Part shown: positions 57,218-64,000 of the stretch, one piece after another
How positions within the stretch are numbered: the stretch's first letter is position 1
Layout of the letters: each line of letters opens with the position of its first letter
Assembly: GCF_024741815.1 (NCBI RefSeq)
Contig: NZ_CP102951.1
Location: 1,937,001-2,001,000, forward strand
Direction: 5' to 3'
DNA: 64,000 bases
DNA from: Pseudomonas sp. LS1212
GTDB taxonomy: Bacteria > Pseudomonadota > Gammaproteobacteria > Pseudomonadales > Pseudomonadaceae
Program-made: the position numbers and the translations under genes
The notes under the pieces: generated by a model
Told to the model about the DNA's origin: nothing
The model's database searches: none
Seen by the model: the letters and a program-made list of their open reading frames with translations, nothing else

Positions 57218-57310
57218 CGGCCGGATGGCCGTGGAACAGGTGGCCGGATGTGCGTGGAATGCCCGGCCGGATAAGCGTGGAATGAGTGGCCGGATGGCGT
57301 GGAATCCGCA
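57218..57310. repeat. Multiple terminal repeats, right end of IS21 element
   Basis: Four imperfect copies of GGCCGGAT-n-CGTGGAA at about 23-base spacing, mirror images of the left-end copies. Confidence 0.85.
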
Positions 57311-57329
57311 CACGAGGGTGCAGTGACCA

Positions 57330-57514
57330 CAAGACGCCGTCACGTCGTCGTTTGTGCTGGTGCTTCCAATGCCCAGGAGGTCTTCGGTGATGCCAAGTGT
57401 CTGTGCTGTGTGGCAAGGGGGCGCACCAGCAAGTGACTGCTCCACCGCCTCGCGTTTGAATGATTCGGAAAAACATCGCCTAGCCTGGGTGATGCCTCCC
57501 CTTGCGTTGGGCAT
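57330..57514 (-). pseudogene. IS3-family OrfA transposase remnant
   Basis: The minus-strand frame reads FSESFKREAVEQSLAG and TAQTLGITEDLLG, which matches the start of IS3/IS911-type OrfA proteins. It loses similarity within about 50 residues and has no matching OrfB. The IS21 element lies beside it, so the older element was decayed or split. Confidence 0.65.
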
Positions 57515-57554
57515 GATCAACCTTAAGTCAGCGTCCTCTCAGCACGGGACAGGC

Positions 57555-57675
57555 CAACATCATTGAATGGATGTGCTACTGGCGGGAGGAAAACCGGGTG
57601 GTGGGTACCCGCTACGACAAGCTGGCAAGGAGTTTTGCGGCCATCGTGTTGCTGGCTGCACATTACGCTGCCTGA
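57555..57675 (+). pseudogene. IS5-family transposase C-terminal remnant
   Basis: The frame to TGA at 57673-57675 contains NRVVGTRYDKLARSFAAIVLLA, the C-terminal signature of IS5-type DDE transposases (R-x-ATRYDKLA) in slightly altered form. The rest of the gene is absent. A second IS5 fragment occurs at 62638-62775. Nothing is recognised at 57676-57857. Confidence 0.7.
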
Positions 57676-57857
57676 GGCAGCACTTTTGTACAGATCTGTG
57701 TCGCTAACGCATTGGGGGAGTATGCGTGTGACCCGCGCGAGAGGGGGAAGCTTGACCTGCATGGATCCGTGGGAGGGGCAGGCCAAGCTTGGATTCGGGT
57801 CCGCGCTCGGGGATGAGCGTGATCCGTTACGTTACGACACTGGTAACTCGCTTGCCA

Positions 57858-59285
57858 TTAAGGCATATAGTTCTTGAGTTCATCTTCCGGGATAAAGCAT
57901 CCATGGAACTGGAATGGCATGTTGAACGGCAGCTTGACTGTCGCCAGAGGCGGCTGCGAAACGTCCCGCCCATCCAGAATCACCAGATCTGCGCGGTTCT
58001 CTTTTAGGCGGTTGACCACGGTGAGGATAAATCCGTCTCCTTCGGGAGCATCCTTGTGTCGCGGGACGAACAAGGGTTCTTGGGCTGAGGAGTCCGGCAT
58101 GTCGTGGATTTTCAGCTCCTTCGTATCCCAGTCCACCTGGCCAATGCCGAAGTGAGGCGGATTGCGATAGATGGAGTAGCCGAATTTGTACTTCGACATC
58201 GCGAAGCGTTCGTCGAGTCTAGGCATGTCACCAAATGCGCCAGCCACGGGGCTCAGCGTGATCGCTTGGTCATCTGGTTTGCTCAAGTCAAAGGACAAGC
58301 GCGTGAGGGTTGTATTGGCTTCACGTGGGTCGCTCCAGGTGCCATCGACGTTGGGGAAGAAGCAAAAGACATTCCCTGAACTTACAAAGGCATCGACGTG
58401 AACGACATTACCCTCAGTGAAGCCGTTCATGAAGTGGCTGGTCATGACATTAGGGATTTCAAACCAGCGGATGTCGGACACCTTACCGTCGCGAGGCATG
58501 ATACCCCACATCGACGGGAGGCTAGGGTCCCAGGCATAGAAGGGGCCCCCAGCTTCGATGCGCTTGATATCCGCGGTGAGCGGCATTACGGGGAAGATCA
58601 CGTGGTCGCGGGTTACTACCCAGTCGTGGGCGACCCCCGGATAGGGCGTTTTGAAAAACTCTTCTCGTATCAACACCCCATTTTTATCGAACACGTGAAG
58701 CGACATGTCAGTGGTCGGTTCGCCATTTGCAAAAAGGCCAATCGACCACCATTCGCCCGTGATTGGATCAATCTTTGGGTGTGCCGTCACGCTTTTGCTT
58801 TTCAGGTCGCCAGCAAAGTGCTCAACCGGAAGTGTATCCAGCGTAATCGGATTTATTTGGTACGGATGGGAGTCCTCACGCAGAGCAAACAGACGTTGGT
58901 GGTGGGTGAAGGCGAATGTATTGGCGGTATTGTTGCGATTGGTGCCCTGGACAGAAGGGTCGTCTGTGAATTTGTTGCGATAGTTACCATAGAGGCGACG
59001 ACGAGCTTCGCGCTCCTTCAGAAGCCGCTCAGTCTTGACGTAGCGCATCTTGAAAGAGACGTGCCCATCTTCGAACCGAAACATCGACAAGAGGCCATCG
59101 CCGTTGATGATATTGTCATCCTTCAGACTGGGAAACTCCCGGTCACCGCCTACGCGGTAGAGAGCTCCATTTAGCTCCTTGGGGATTTCTCCGATGACCT
59201 CACATTCAAAAACGTCGGCTTCGAAGCGGACTGATTGTTTGGTGACACCACCGAAGGATGCAACAGGATAGAAAGTCTCTGGCAT
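57858..59285 (-). CDS. Carotenoid-oxygenase-family dioxygenase 2 (lignostilbene dioxygenase-like)
   Basis: Iron-dependent dioxygenase of 475 residues, diverged from the enzyme at 30423. The iron histidines are expected in VTAHPKID, VAHDWVVTRD, TSHFMNGF and FQFHGCFIP. Family segments are NGDGLLSMFRFEDG, NKFTDDPSVQG and PLFVPRHKDAPEGDG. The second intact copy may prefer a different stilbene or cleave isoeugenol-like substrates. It stands alone between transposon debris and the pqq genes, yet its upstream region holds a perfect GTAAG-N5-CTTAC repeat, linking it to the island regulon. Confidence 0.87.
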   Translation of the reverse strand: MPETFYPVASFGGVTKQSVRFEADVFECEVIGEIPKELNGALYRVGGDREFPSLKDDNIINGDGLLSMFRFEDGHVSFKMRYVKTERLLKEREARRRLYGNYRNKFTDDPSVQGTNRNNTANTFAFTHHQRLFALREDSHPYQINPITLDTLPVEHFAGDLKSKSVTAHPKIDPITGEWWSIGLFANGEPTTDMSLHVFDKNGVLIREEFFKTPYPGVAHDWVVTRDHVIFPVMPLTADIKRIEAGGPFYAWDPSLPSMWGIMPRDGKVSDIRWFEIPNVMTSHFMNGFTEGNVVHVDAFVSSGNVFCFFPNVDGTWSDPREANTTLTRLSFDLSKPDDQAITLSPVAGAFGDMPRLDERFAMSKYKFGYSIYRNPPHFGIGQVDWDTKELKIHDMPDSSAQEPLFVPRHKDAPEGDGFILTVVNRLKENRADLVILDGRDVSQPPLATVKLPFNMPFQFHGCFIPEDELKNYMP

Positions 59286-59368
59286 TTTATTTTTGTCCCT
59301 TTCAAAAGGTCTGCGGTTCGAGATTGGCTGAAACCATATTTCGCTGAAGTCTTCCCAATCGGCAATTA

Positions 59369-59383
59369 GTAAGACGTCCTTAC
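59369..59383. promoter_or_regulatory. Operator-like repeat GTAAG-N5-CTTAC
   Basis: Perfect inverted repeat GTAAG, ACGTC, CTTAC, 84 bases before the second dioxygenase gene. Same half-sites and spacing as the elements 25-45 kb away. The rest of 59286-59466 holds nothing recognisable. Confidence 0.65.
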
Positions 59384-59466
59384 TTTATGGCCATTCGAGT
59401 CATATGGTCAATGCCGTTTCGACTTTCATGGGGCGCGTGGGGTTGAGGCATTGAGCAGAGAAGTCA

Positions 59467-60191
59467 TCACCTACACGCGTAGTCGGGGGTGACGAAGATC
59501 AGCTTGCACGGGTTGCCGGCGACGGCGAGTTTTTCCCGGTACTCGTTGGTGATGCGCTCGGCGCGTTCGAGCTGGGCTCGGGTCGGCAGCAGGCCGAGAC
59601 GGTTCAGGTGTGCCCAGCCATAGAACTGACAGGTGGCCAGTTCGACAAAGTCGGCCTCAAGGGCGATGCACAGCTCAATGAGTCGATCTTGTCGATCTTG
59701 TCGATGTTGTGCCGATGGGTAACGAAGTTCAGCACCATCGGATAACCGTGTGCCTTCACCGCGCGGGCCATCTCCAGCTTCTGTGCGAAGGCCTTTTTCG
59801 AACCGGCCAGCAGGTTGTTGACCTGTTCGTCGCTGGCCTGGAAGCTGATCTGGATGTGGTCCAGGCCAGCTTCTTTGAAGGCGGCGATCTTTTCCTCGGT
59901 CAGGCCGATGCCGGAGGTGATCAGGTTGGTGTAGTAGCCCAGGCGCCGACCTTCACCGATCAACTCGGCGAGGTCCTGGCGTACTAGTGGCTCGCCGCCG
60001 GAAAAGCCCAATTGCGCCGCGCCCATTTCCCTAGCTTCGGCCATCACCTTGAACCACTGCTCGGTCGTCAGCTCCTGGCCCTGGGCGGCGAAGTCCAGCG
60101 GGTTGGAACAATACGGGCATTGCAGCGGGCAACGGTAGGTCAGCTCGGCGAGCAGCCACAGCGGCAGGCCGACTTCGGGTTTTGCCGGCAT
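59467..60191 (-). pseudogene. pqqE: pqqE, frameshifted and lacking its C-terminus
   Basis: PqqE is the radical-SAM enzyme that links Glu and Tyr of PqqA. The N-terminal part is sound: the Fe-S motif [21 protein letters not shown] and HIQISFQAS. Near 59685 a short tandem repeat (GACAAGATC) precedes a frameshift; the correct frame then continues with [21 protein letters not shown] after the shift and ends at TPDY, where family similarity stops and a stop follows. The C-terminal third, with the SPASM Fe-S clusters, is missing. Full-length PqqE has about 375 residues; about 235 can be recognised. It cannot be functional. Confidence 0.88.
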
Positions 60192-60192
60192 C

Positions 60193-60468
60193 TCACTCAA
60201 GGACGATCCAGTGTTCGACACGGGCGACCTCCATGAATTGCTCGATGTCGTCACCGAGCTCAGGTACACCGGGGAACTGCTTGTCCAGCTCGGCAATGAT
60301 CGCCGCTACATCACGCTGGCCATCGATCAGCCCGCCGATCAGGGCTGCGCTTTCATTGAGCTTGATCATGCCCTCGGGGTAGAGCAGGACATGCGCTTTT
60401 TGCGCCGGCTCGTACTGGAAACGATAACCCGGGCGCCATTTCGGGGTTTGCGCGCGATCAAAACTCAT
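60193..60468 (-). CDS. pqqD: PQQ biosynthesis protein PqqD
   Basis: Peptide chaperone that presents PqqA to PqqE, 91 residues, the usual length. Marks are [15 protein letters not shown] and [15 protein letters not shown]. Its ATG overlaps the pqqC stop (ATGA), and the pqqE start follows its own stop by one base. Confidence 0.95.
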   Translation of the reverse strand: MSFDRAQTPKWRPGYRFQYEPAQKAHVLLYPEGMIKLNESAALIGGLIDGQRDVAAIIAELDKQFPGVPELGDDIEQFMEVARVEHWIVLE

Positions 60469-61220
60469 AGTGCGATTCCTTTGTGCCAGACCCGTTCGTT
60501 GGTGACGCTGTGATAGGGCGGACGGTTCAGCTCGTAGGCCATGCTCATGGCATCGAGCATGCTCCAGAGAATGTCCAGCTTGAACTGCAGGATTTCCAGC
60601 ATGCGCTGCTGGCCCTCTACTGTAGTGTAGTGCTGCAGGGTGATCGCCAGCCCGTGTTCGACATCGCGACGGGCCTGGCCCAGGCGTGTGCGGAAGTATT
60701 CGTAGCCGGCCGGATCGATCCACGGATAGTGCTGCGGCCAGCTGTCCAGGCGCGACTGGTGGATCTGCGGGGCGAACAGCTCGGTCAGCGAACTGCTGGC
60801 GGCCTCTTGCCAGCTGGCGCGGCGGGCGAAGTTGACATAGGCATCGACGGCAAAGCGCACACCGGGCAGCACCAGTTCCTGGAAGCGCAGCTGGTCGGGG
60901 TCGAGGCCAACTGCCTGGCCCAGGCGTAACCAGGCCTCGATGCCACCGTCTTCACCCGGCGCGCCGTCATGGTCGAGCAGGCGCTGGATCCATTCACGGC
61001 GGATCTCGCGGTCCGGGCAGTTGGCGAGGATCGCGGCATCCTTGAGAGGGATATTGACCTGGTAGTAGAAGCGGTTGGCAACCCAACCCTGGATCTGCTC
61101 GCGGCTGGCGCGGCCTTCATACATCGCCACGTGGTAGGGGTGATGGATGTGGTAGTAGGCGCCTTTGGCGCGCAGGGCCTGTTCGAATTCGGCGGGGGAC
61201 AGTGCTTTGGCGTCGCTCAT
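60465..61220 (-). CDS. pqqC: Pyrroloquinoline-quinone synthase PqqC
   Basis: Catalyses the last ring closure and eight-electron oxidation in PQQ formation, using oxygen and no cofactor. It has 251 residues. Family segments [32 protein letters not shown] and the C-terminal [12 protein letters not shown] are all intact. Confidence 0.96.
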   Translation of the reverse strand: MSDAKALSPAEFEQALRAKGAYYHIHHPYHVAMYEGRASREQIQGWVANRFYYQVNIPLKDAAILANCPDREIRREWIQRLLDHDGAPGEDGGIEAWLRLGQAVGLDPDQLRFQELVLPGVRFAVDAYVNFARRASWQEAASSSLTELFAPQIHQSRLDSWPQHYPWIDPAGYEYFRTRLGQARRDVEHGLAITLQHYTTVEGQQRMLEILQFKLDILWSMLDAMSMAYELNRPPYHSVTNERVWHKGIAL

Positions 61221-61231
61221 GTCGGCTCCTG

Positions 61232-62143
61232 TTAGAGAGTGATGCTCATGCCGTCGAAGGCGACTTCGACGCCACGGCGATCCAGTTCGGCGCGCTCGGC
61301 CGAGTCTTCATCGAGGATCGGGTTGGTGTTGTTGATGTGGATAAGCACCTTGCGCTGCGCAGGGAAGCCCTCCAGCACCTCAAGCATGCCGCCTGGGCCA
61401 TTCTGTGCCAGGTGACCCATTTCCCGTCCGGTGCGGGTGCCGACACCGCGGCGCTGCATTTCATCCTCCTCCCACAAGGTGCCATCGACCAGCAGGCAGT
61501 CGGCCTCACGCATCATCTGCAGCAGGTTGTCGTCCACCTGGCCCAGGCCCGGGGCGTAGAAGAGTTTGCCGCCGGTGCGCAGGTCTTCGACCATCAGCCC
61601 AAGGTTGTCGCCCGGGTGCGGGTCGAAGCGGTGGGGCGAGTAGGGCGGGGCGGCACTGCGCAAGGGGAAGGGGGTGAAGCGCAGGTTCGGGCAGGCGTCG
61701 ATGACGAAGCTGCCTTGCAGTTCAATGCGCTTCCACTGCAGGCCGCTGTTCCAGTGGCTGAGCATGGTGAACAGCGGGAAGCCGGTGCTCAGGTCCTGGT
61801 GGACCATCTCGGTGCACCAGACCTGGTGCGGGCAGCCTTCACGCAAACTCAGCAGGCCGGTGGTGTGGTCGATCTGGCTGTCGAGCAGGACGATGGCATC
61901 GATACCGCTGTCGCGCAGGGCGCGGGCCGGCTGCATGGGCGCAAAGCTTTGCAGTTGCGCGCGGATATCGGGCGAGGCGTTGCACAGCACCCAGTGGACA
62001 CCGTCGTCAGAGAGGGCAATCGACGACTGGGTACGCGCCGAAGCGCGCAAGGTACCGTCACGAAAGCCTTTGCAGTTCACGCAGTTGCAGTTCCACTGCG
62101 GGAAACCGCCACCGGCGGCGGAACCTAGAACCTGGATGTACAT
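61232..62143 (-). CDS. pqqB: PQQ biosynthesis protein PqqB
   Basis: Metallo-beta-lactamase-fold hydroxylase that acts on the crosslinked Glu-Tyr precursor. It has 303 residues from ATG 62143, the standard length, with GGCAGGAG upstream. It starts [19 protein letters not shown] and ends in the segment [16 protein letters not shown]. It follows pqqA after a terminator-like hairpin and lies 11 bases before pqqC. Confidence 0.96.
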   Translation of the reverse strand: MYIQVLGSAAGGGFPQWNCNCVNCKGFRDGTLRASARTQSSIALSDDGVHWVLCNASPDIRAQLQSFAPMQPARALRDSGIDAIVLLDSQIDHTTGLLSLREGCPHQVWCTEMVHQDLSTGFPLFTMLSHWNSGLQWKRIELQGSFVIDACPNLRFTPFPLRSAAPPYSPHRFDPHPGDNLGLMVEDLRTGGKLFYAPGLGQVDDNLLQMMREADCLLVDGTLWEEDEMQRRGVGTRTGREMGHLAQNGPGGMLEVLEGFPAQRKVLIHINNTNPILDEDSAERAELDRRGVEVAFDGMSITL

Positions 62144-62172
62144 GGCCACTCCTGCCGCGTCTTGAAATAAAA

Positions 62173-62196
62173 ACGCCCCGGCTGACCGAGGCGTTG
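62173..62196 (-). terminator. Attenuating terminator between pqqA and pqqB
   Basis: Minus-strand stem AACGCCTCGG / CCGGGGCGTT (10 bp, one G-T) with the loop TCAG, followed by TTTATTT. It would let pqqA, needed in large amounts as a substrate peptide, be transcribed more than pqqBCD. Confidence 0.85.
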
Positions 62197-62210
62197 TACC
62201 GCAAGCAGAC

Positions 62211-62282
62211 TCAGCGGCTTGCGAAATACATGGTCACTTCAAAGCCGATACGCAGATCGATGTAAGCAGGTTTGGTCCACAT
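62211..62282 (-). CDS. pqqA: PQQ precursor peptide PqqA
   Basis: Peptide of 23 residues, [20 protein letters not shown] followed by ASR. The conserved pair Glu15 and Tyr19 (E-V-T-M-Y) supplies all the carbon and nitrogen atoms of PQQ. AAGGAGCC lies before the ATG. No pqqF lies upstream, unlike the usual P. putida order. Confidence 0.95.
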   Translation of the reverse strand: MWTKPAYIDLRIGFEVTMYFASR

Positions 62283-62637
62283 GTGGGGCTCCTTAAGAGG
62301 TTCTCAGGGGAAACTAAATGGTCAGCACATATTTGAGCGCGAACGTTCAAATGCTTAGGTAGCTAGTCACTGGGGATACAGGGTTTGCTATATCGAAGTC
62401 TGCAAGAAAGCGCTCTGATGGTACGCAGCAATATTTCGATTGGTGACAGGAATACTTATATAATTGTTATTTCTTTTTTGCAATTAGCAATCACAGGTTT
62501 TTTTCCTCCAGCAGGGAGCCATCGAAACCAGCGGTCTAGGCAGCTTAGCCACTACAAATGGCTCAGTAGAAGCGTTGAACATTCCTTTCGTGTGAGCTGC
62601 TGGGATCTGGTCCTTGCATTTCACCGAGAACGGCGAC
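62283..62637. other. Upstream region of pqqA, no gene seen
   Basis: 355 bases holding the pqqA ribosome binding site and presumably its promoter. AT-rich near 62440-62500. No convincing coding frame. Confidence 0.4.
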
Positions 62638-62775
62638 TCAATCGAGTTGCGCTTTTATCTGTGTCTCAATCTTTTCGCGGATACGCTCGCTGTCATAACC
62701 CTTGTCTACCACGATCACCTCGGCAGACGGCAGCTGTGCAATGAGTTTGGGAGTTGCCGTGCAGTCGTTGATGTC
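62638..62775 (-). pseudogene. IS5-family transposase internal remnant
   Basis: The frame reads ATPKLIAQLPSAEVIVVDKGY then DSERIREKIE to a TGA at 62638-62640. The VVDKGYDS segment is the second-Asp block of IS5-type DDE transposases. No other part is adjacent. It abuts the broken CitE frame. Confidence 0.75.
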
Positions 62776-63065
62776 GCCTCACCCCCGTACAAGATCCCGA
62801 CCACCCCGGCATGACGTCGGCAAAGCTCCAGATCCGCAGCGTGGGCCCAGTGACCCGGAGCATTGACCCGAACCAGAACCTGTACATCGGGGCTTTCGCC
62901 CAAAAAGCGCTGCAGATTATCCCTGGCCTGTTCCTTGAGGTTTTCCTGCACGGCATCCTCCAGGTCGACGATGACCCGGTCAGCGCCGGTGGCGATGGCT
63001 TTGGGGATGCGCTCTGGACGCGTCGCCGGCACGAACAGGGCACTGCGAACAATCGATGTACTCAT
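62776..63065 (-). pseudogene. CitE/HpcH-type lyase, 3'-truncated
   Basis: The start MSTSIVRSALFVPATRPERI with GGGAGAA before the ATG, and then VIVDLEDAVQENLK and VLVRVNAPG, identify the N-terminal third of a CitE-like lyase (citramalyl/malyl-CoA lyase family). Similarity stops at about residue 95, where IS5 sequence starts. Its ATG overlaps the stop of the preceding MaoC-like frame. Confidence 0.75.
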
Positions 63066-63250
63066 GGTGTTTCTCCCTCGAACTCGACCTCTCCGACCTG
63101 CGCGGTGCCGTCCTGGTTGCCCGCCCATACCTGCGCCTTGCCGCTGTCGATCAAACGTCCGCCCACCTCGAAAGGTTGGAGGGAGATCAGCGGCCGGACG
63201 CCACGGAAAGTGAAGCGCTTCAAGCGTACCGATGTCGGCCGAGAAGTGCT
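63062..63250 (-). pseudogene. MaoC-like hydratase, C-terminal fragment
   Basis: Frame ending GETP-stop contains KRFTFRGVRPLISLQPFEVGG and SGKAQVWAGNQDG, similar to the C-terminus of mesaconyl/itaconyl-CoA hydratase-type proteins. It is coupled to the CitE-like gene by ATGA, like the itaconate or citramalate degradation genes. The N-terminal part is missing at the junction with a LysR fragment. Confidence 0.6.
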
Positions 63251-63255
63251 GGCCC

Positions 63256-63779
63256 ATGCCACTGGAAGAAATGGAATCCATTCGAAGTTCGGTGGTGGGT
63301 GGCCGGTCTTCTTTCCGGGGAACGGTGGTCATCGGTACCACGCCGACGGTAGCCGAAATCGTTACCGTACCGCTGGTGCGCAAGATCAGAGAAGCGCATC
63401 CGAATCTTGCCGTCAGGTTCTCTTCGGCCTTCAGTGGCTACCTGCTGGACTGGGTGCAGCGCGGCGAATTGGAGCTGGCCATTTCCTACGACCCCCAACC
63501 TCTGCATACGCTGCGAATCGTGCCGGTGATGATGGAGAATCTCCAGCTGGTCGGCCCCGCCAGCGGTCTGACGGCTTTGCCTCTGGCGTCGATTTACACG
63601 CAAGTCGAATCCGGAGCGCTGAGTGCGGCCCCCTTGGTCGACCCCGTTCCCATGCGCAAACTGGTTCAGGTTTTTCCGGCAGACGAGTCAGTCCGGCAGC
63701 CAAGTTTGTCGGGGATGCATTCATCGAGATTGCCGCCGATCTGGTCAATCGCAAGATCTGGGCCGGACACATGCTATGA
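63256..63779 (+). pseudogene. LysR-family regulator remnant
   Basis: Contains the start of a LysR effector domain (RGTVVIGTTPTVAEIVTVPLVRK, with the following ELELAISYDPQP) without the DNA-binding part. An internal part of the domain is deleted after about 63590, and near 63700 the frame shifts to give EIAADLVNRKIWAGHML to the stop at 63779. It abuts the MaoC fragment, so one deletion probably removed the start of both divergent genes. Confidence 0.7.
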
Positions 63780-63884
63780 GCAGCCGGCGAGCCCAACTCG
63801 TCGGTACAAGCCCAGCAAACCTTGACCGAACTTTTGTTCCCCGCCACTGATGACACCATCAGGCTGGTGTGAAAGAACCGTGGT

Positions 63885-64000
63885 TCAAGTCGCATCAGTT
63901 GCCCCCTTGCTCGAAACTGGGCTGCTGGAAAGAGCCCTGCGCTCATGAAGGATGGCGACGCCCATCAGCGCTCCAACAATACTCAGATGCTCCAGCACCC
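63885..64000 (-). CDS. Possible DoxX-like membrane protein, 3' end only
   Basis: The minus-strand frame open at the window edge reads LEHLSIVGALMGVAIL then a polar tail to TGA at 63885-63887. The hydrophobic segment resembles the last span of DoxX-type proteins, but 37 residues are too few to be sure. The bases 63780-63884 hold nothing recognisable. Confidence 0.3.
   Translation of the reverse strand, partial: VLEHLSIVGALMGVAILHERRALSSSPVSSKGATDAT

Larger units (their letters stand above)
54715..57310 (+). mobile_element. Complete IS21-family insertion sequence with 8-bp target duplication
   Basis: 2596 bases. The tips are TGCGGATTCC and GGAATCCGCA, a perfect 10-base inverted repeat beginning TG and ending CA. 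CACGAGGG flanks both ends (54707-54714 and 57311-57318). Both ends carry several copies of a repeat of the form GGCCGGAT-n-CGTGGAAT, the multiple terminal repeats of this family. istA and istB are intact, so the element may be active. It inserted into older transposon debris. Confidence 0.94.

Noticed and set aside
50395..57840. Shared TTACGTTACG at about 50405 and 57830
   Set aside because: A 10-base match with no common setting: one is upstream of the tandem MarR gene, the other downstream of the second dioxygenase. Chance is likely in 64 kb.
57563..57877. Open frame of 104 codons on the plus strand near 57.6 kb
   Set aside because: No domain or start signal; the overlapping frame is a better match to an IS5 transposase end.

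Overview
The window comes from a Pseudomonas chromosome, most likely of the P. putida group. The left end carries the conserved block thrS-infC-rpmI-rplT-pheS-pheT-ihfA-merR followed by a tRNA-Pro(GGG). The vanA/vanB, fdhA, vdh and pqq proteins are also of Pseudomonas type. No alignment could be run; calls rest on reading motifs and on recalled family sequences.

Layout. (1) 1-7122: core translation and nucleoid genes ending in tRNA-Pro. (2) 7139-7863: a dead tyrosine recombinase next to the tRNA, the scar of a genomic-island integration. (3) 8041-13809, minus strand: esterase, vanB, vanA, fdhA and an aldehyde dehydrogenase, read divergently from (4) 14081-27231, plus strand: a ten-gene, tightly packed operon with a feruloyl-CoA hydratase/lyase, an ADP-forming acyl-CoA synthetase, a DUF3237 protein, two GMC oxidoreductases, a Rieske oxygenase, an alpha/beta hydrolase, vanillin dehydrogenase and two more aldehyde dehydrogenases. 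(5) 27496-36021: chemoreceptor, LysR regulator, carotenoid/lignostilbene-type dioxygenase, second Rieske oxygenase, LigW-like decarboxylase, acyl-CoA dehydrogenase. (6) 36407-47677: MFS transporter, PQQ- and haem-dependent alcohol dehydrogenase, and an envelope set (DUF1302, DUF1329, YCF48-like, MMPL/RND) ending in a second DUF3237 gene. (7) 47755-57700: TetR, an intact IS3-family element with a 3-bp target duplication, MarR, tandem MarR, a TetR-hpaB-hpaC group, and an intact IS21-family element with an 8-bp target duplication. (8) 57858-62282, minus strand: a second carotenoid/lignostilbene-type dioxygenase, then pqqA-B-C-D with a frameshifted, truncated pqqE. (9) 62283-64000: fragments of IS5, CitE, MaoC, LysR and possibly DoxX genes.

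How the genes may work together. The combination of two GMC oxidoreductases, two DUF3237 proteins, two lignostilbene-type dioxygenases, a LigW-type decarboxylase, a ferB-ferA pair, vdh, vanAB and fdhA matches, step for step, the phenylcoumaran (dehydrodiconiferyl alcohol) route known from Sphingobium sp. SYK-6: side-chain oxidation (PhcC/PhcD), decarboxylation to a stilbene (PhcF/PhcG, both DUF3237), stilbene cleavage, conversion of the 5-formylferulate half to ferulate, then ferulate to vanillin, vanillate and protocatechuate, with formaldehyde removed by FdhA. I infer that this is a lignin-dimer catabolic island in Pseudomonas, with its own transport, chemotaxis and PQQ supply.

Regulation. 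An inverted repeat, ATAAG-N5-CTTAT or a close variant, lies before nearly every transcription unit of the pathway, including the distant dioxygenase at 57858-59285 and the MarR gene at 49730-50200. This suggests one MarR-controlled regulon, comparable to FerC control of ferBA in SYK-6. Three gene remnants (GMC, dioxygenase, NTF2-like) show that the island grew by module duplication and loss.
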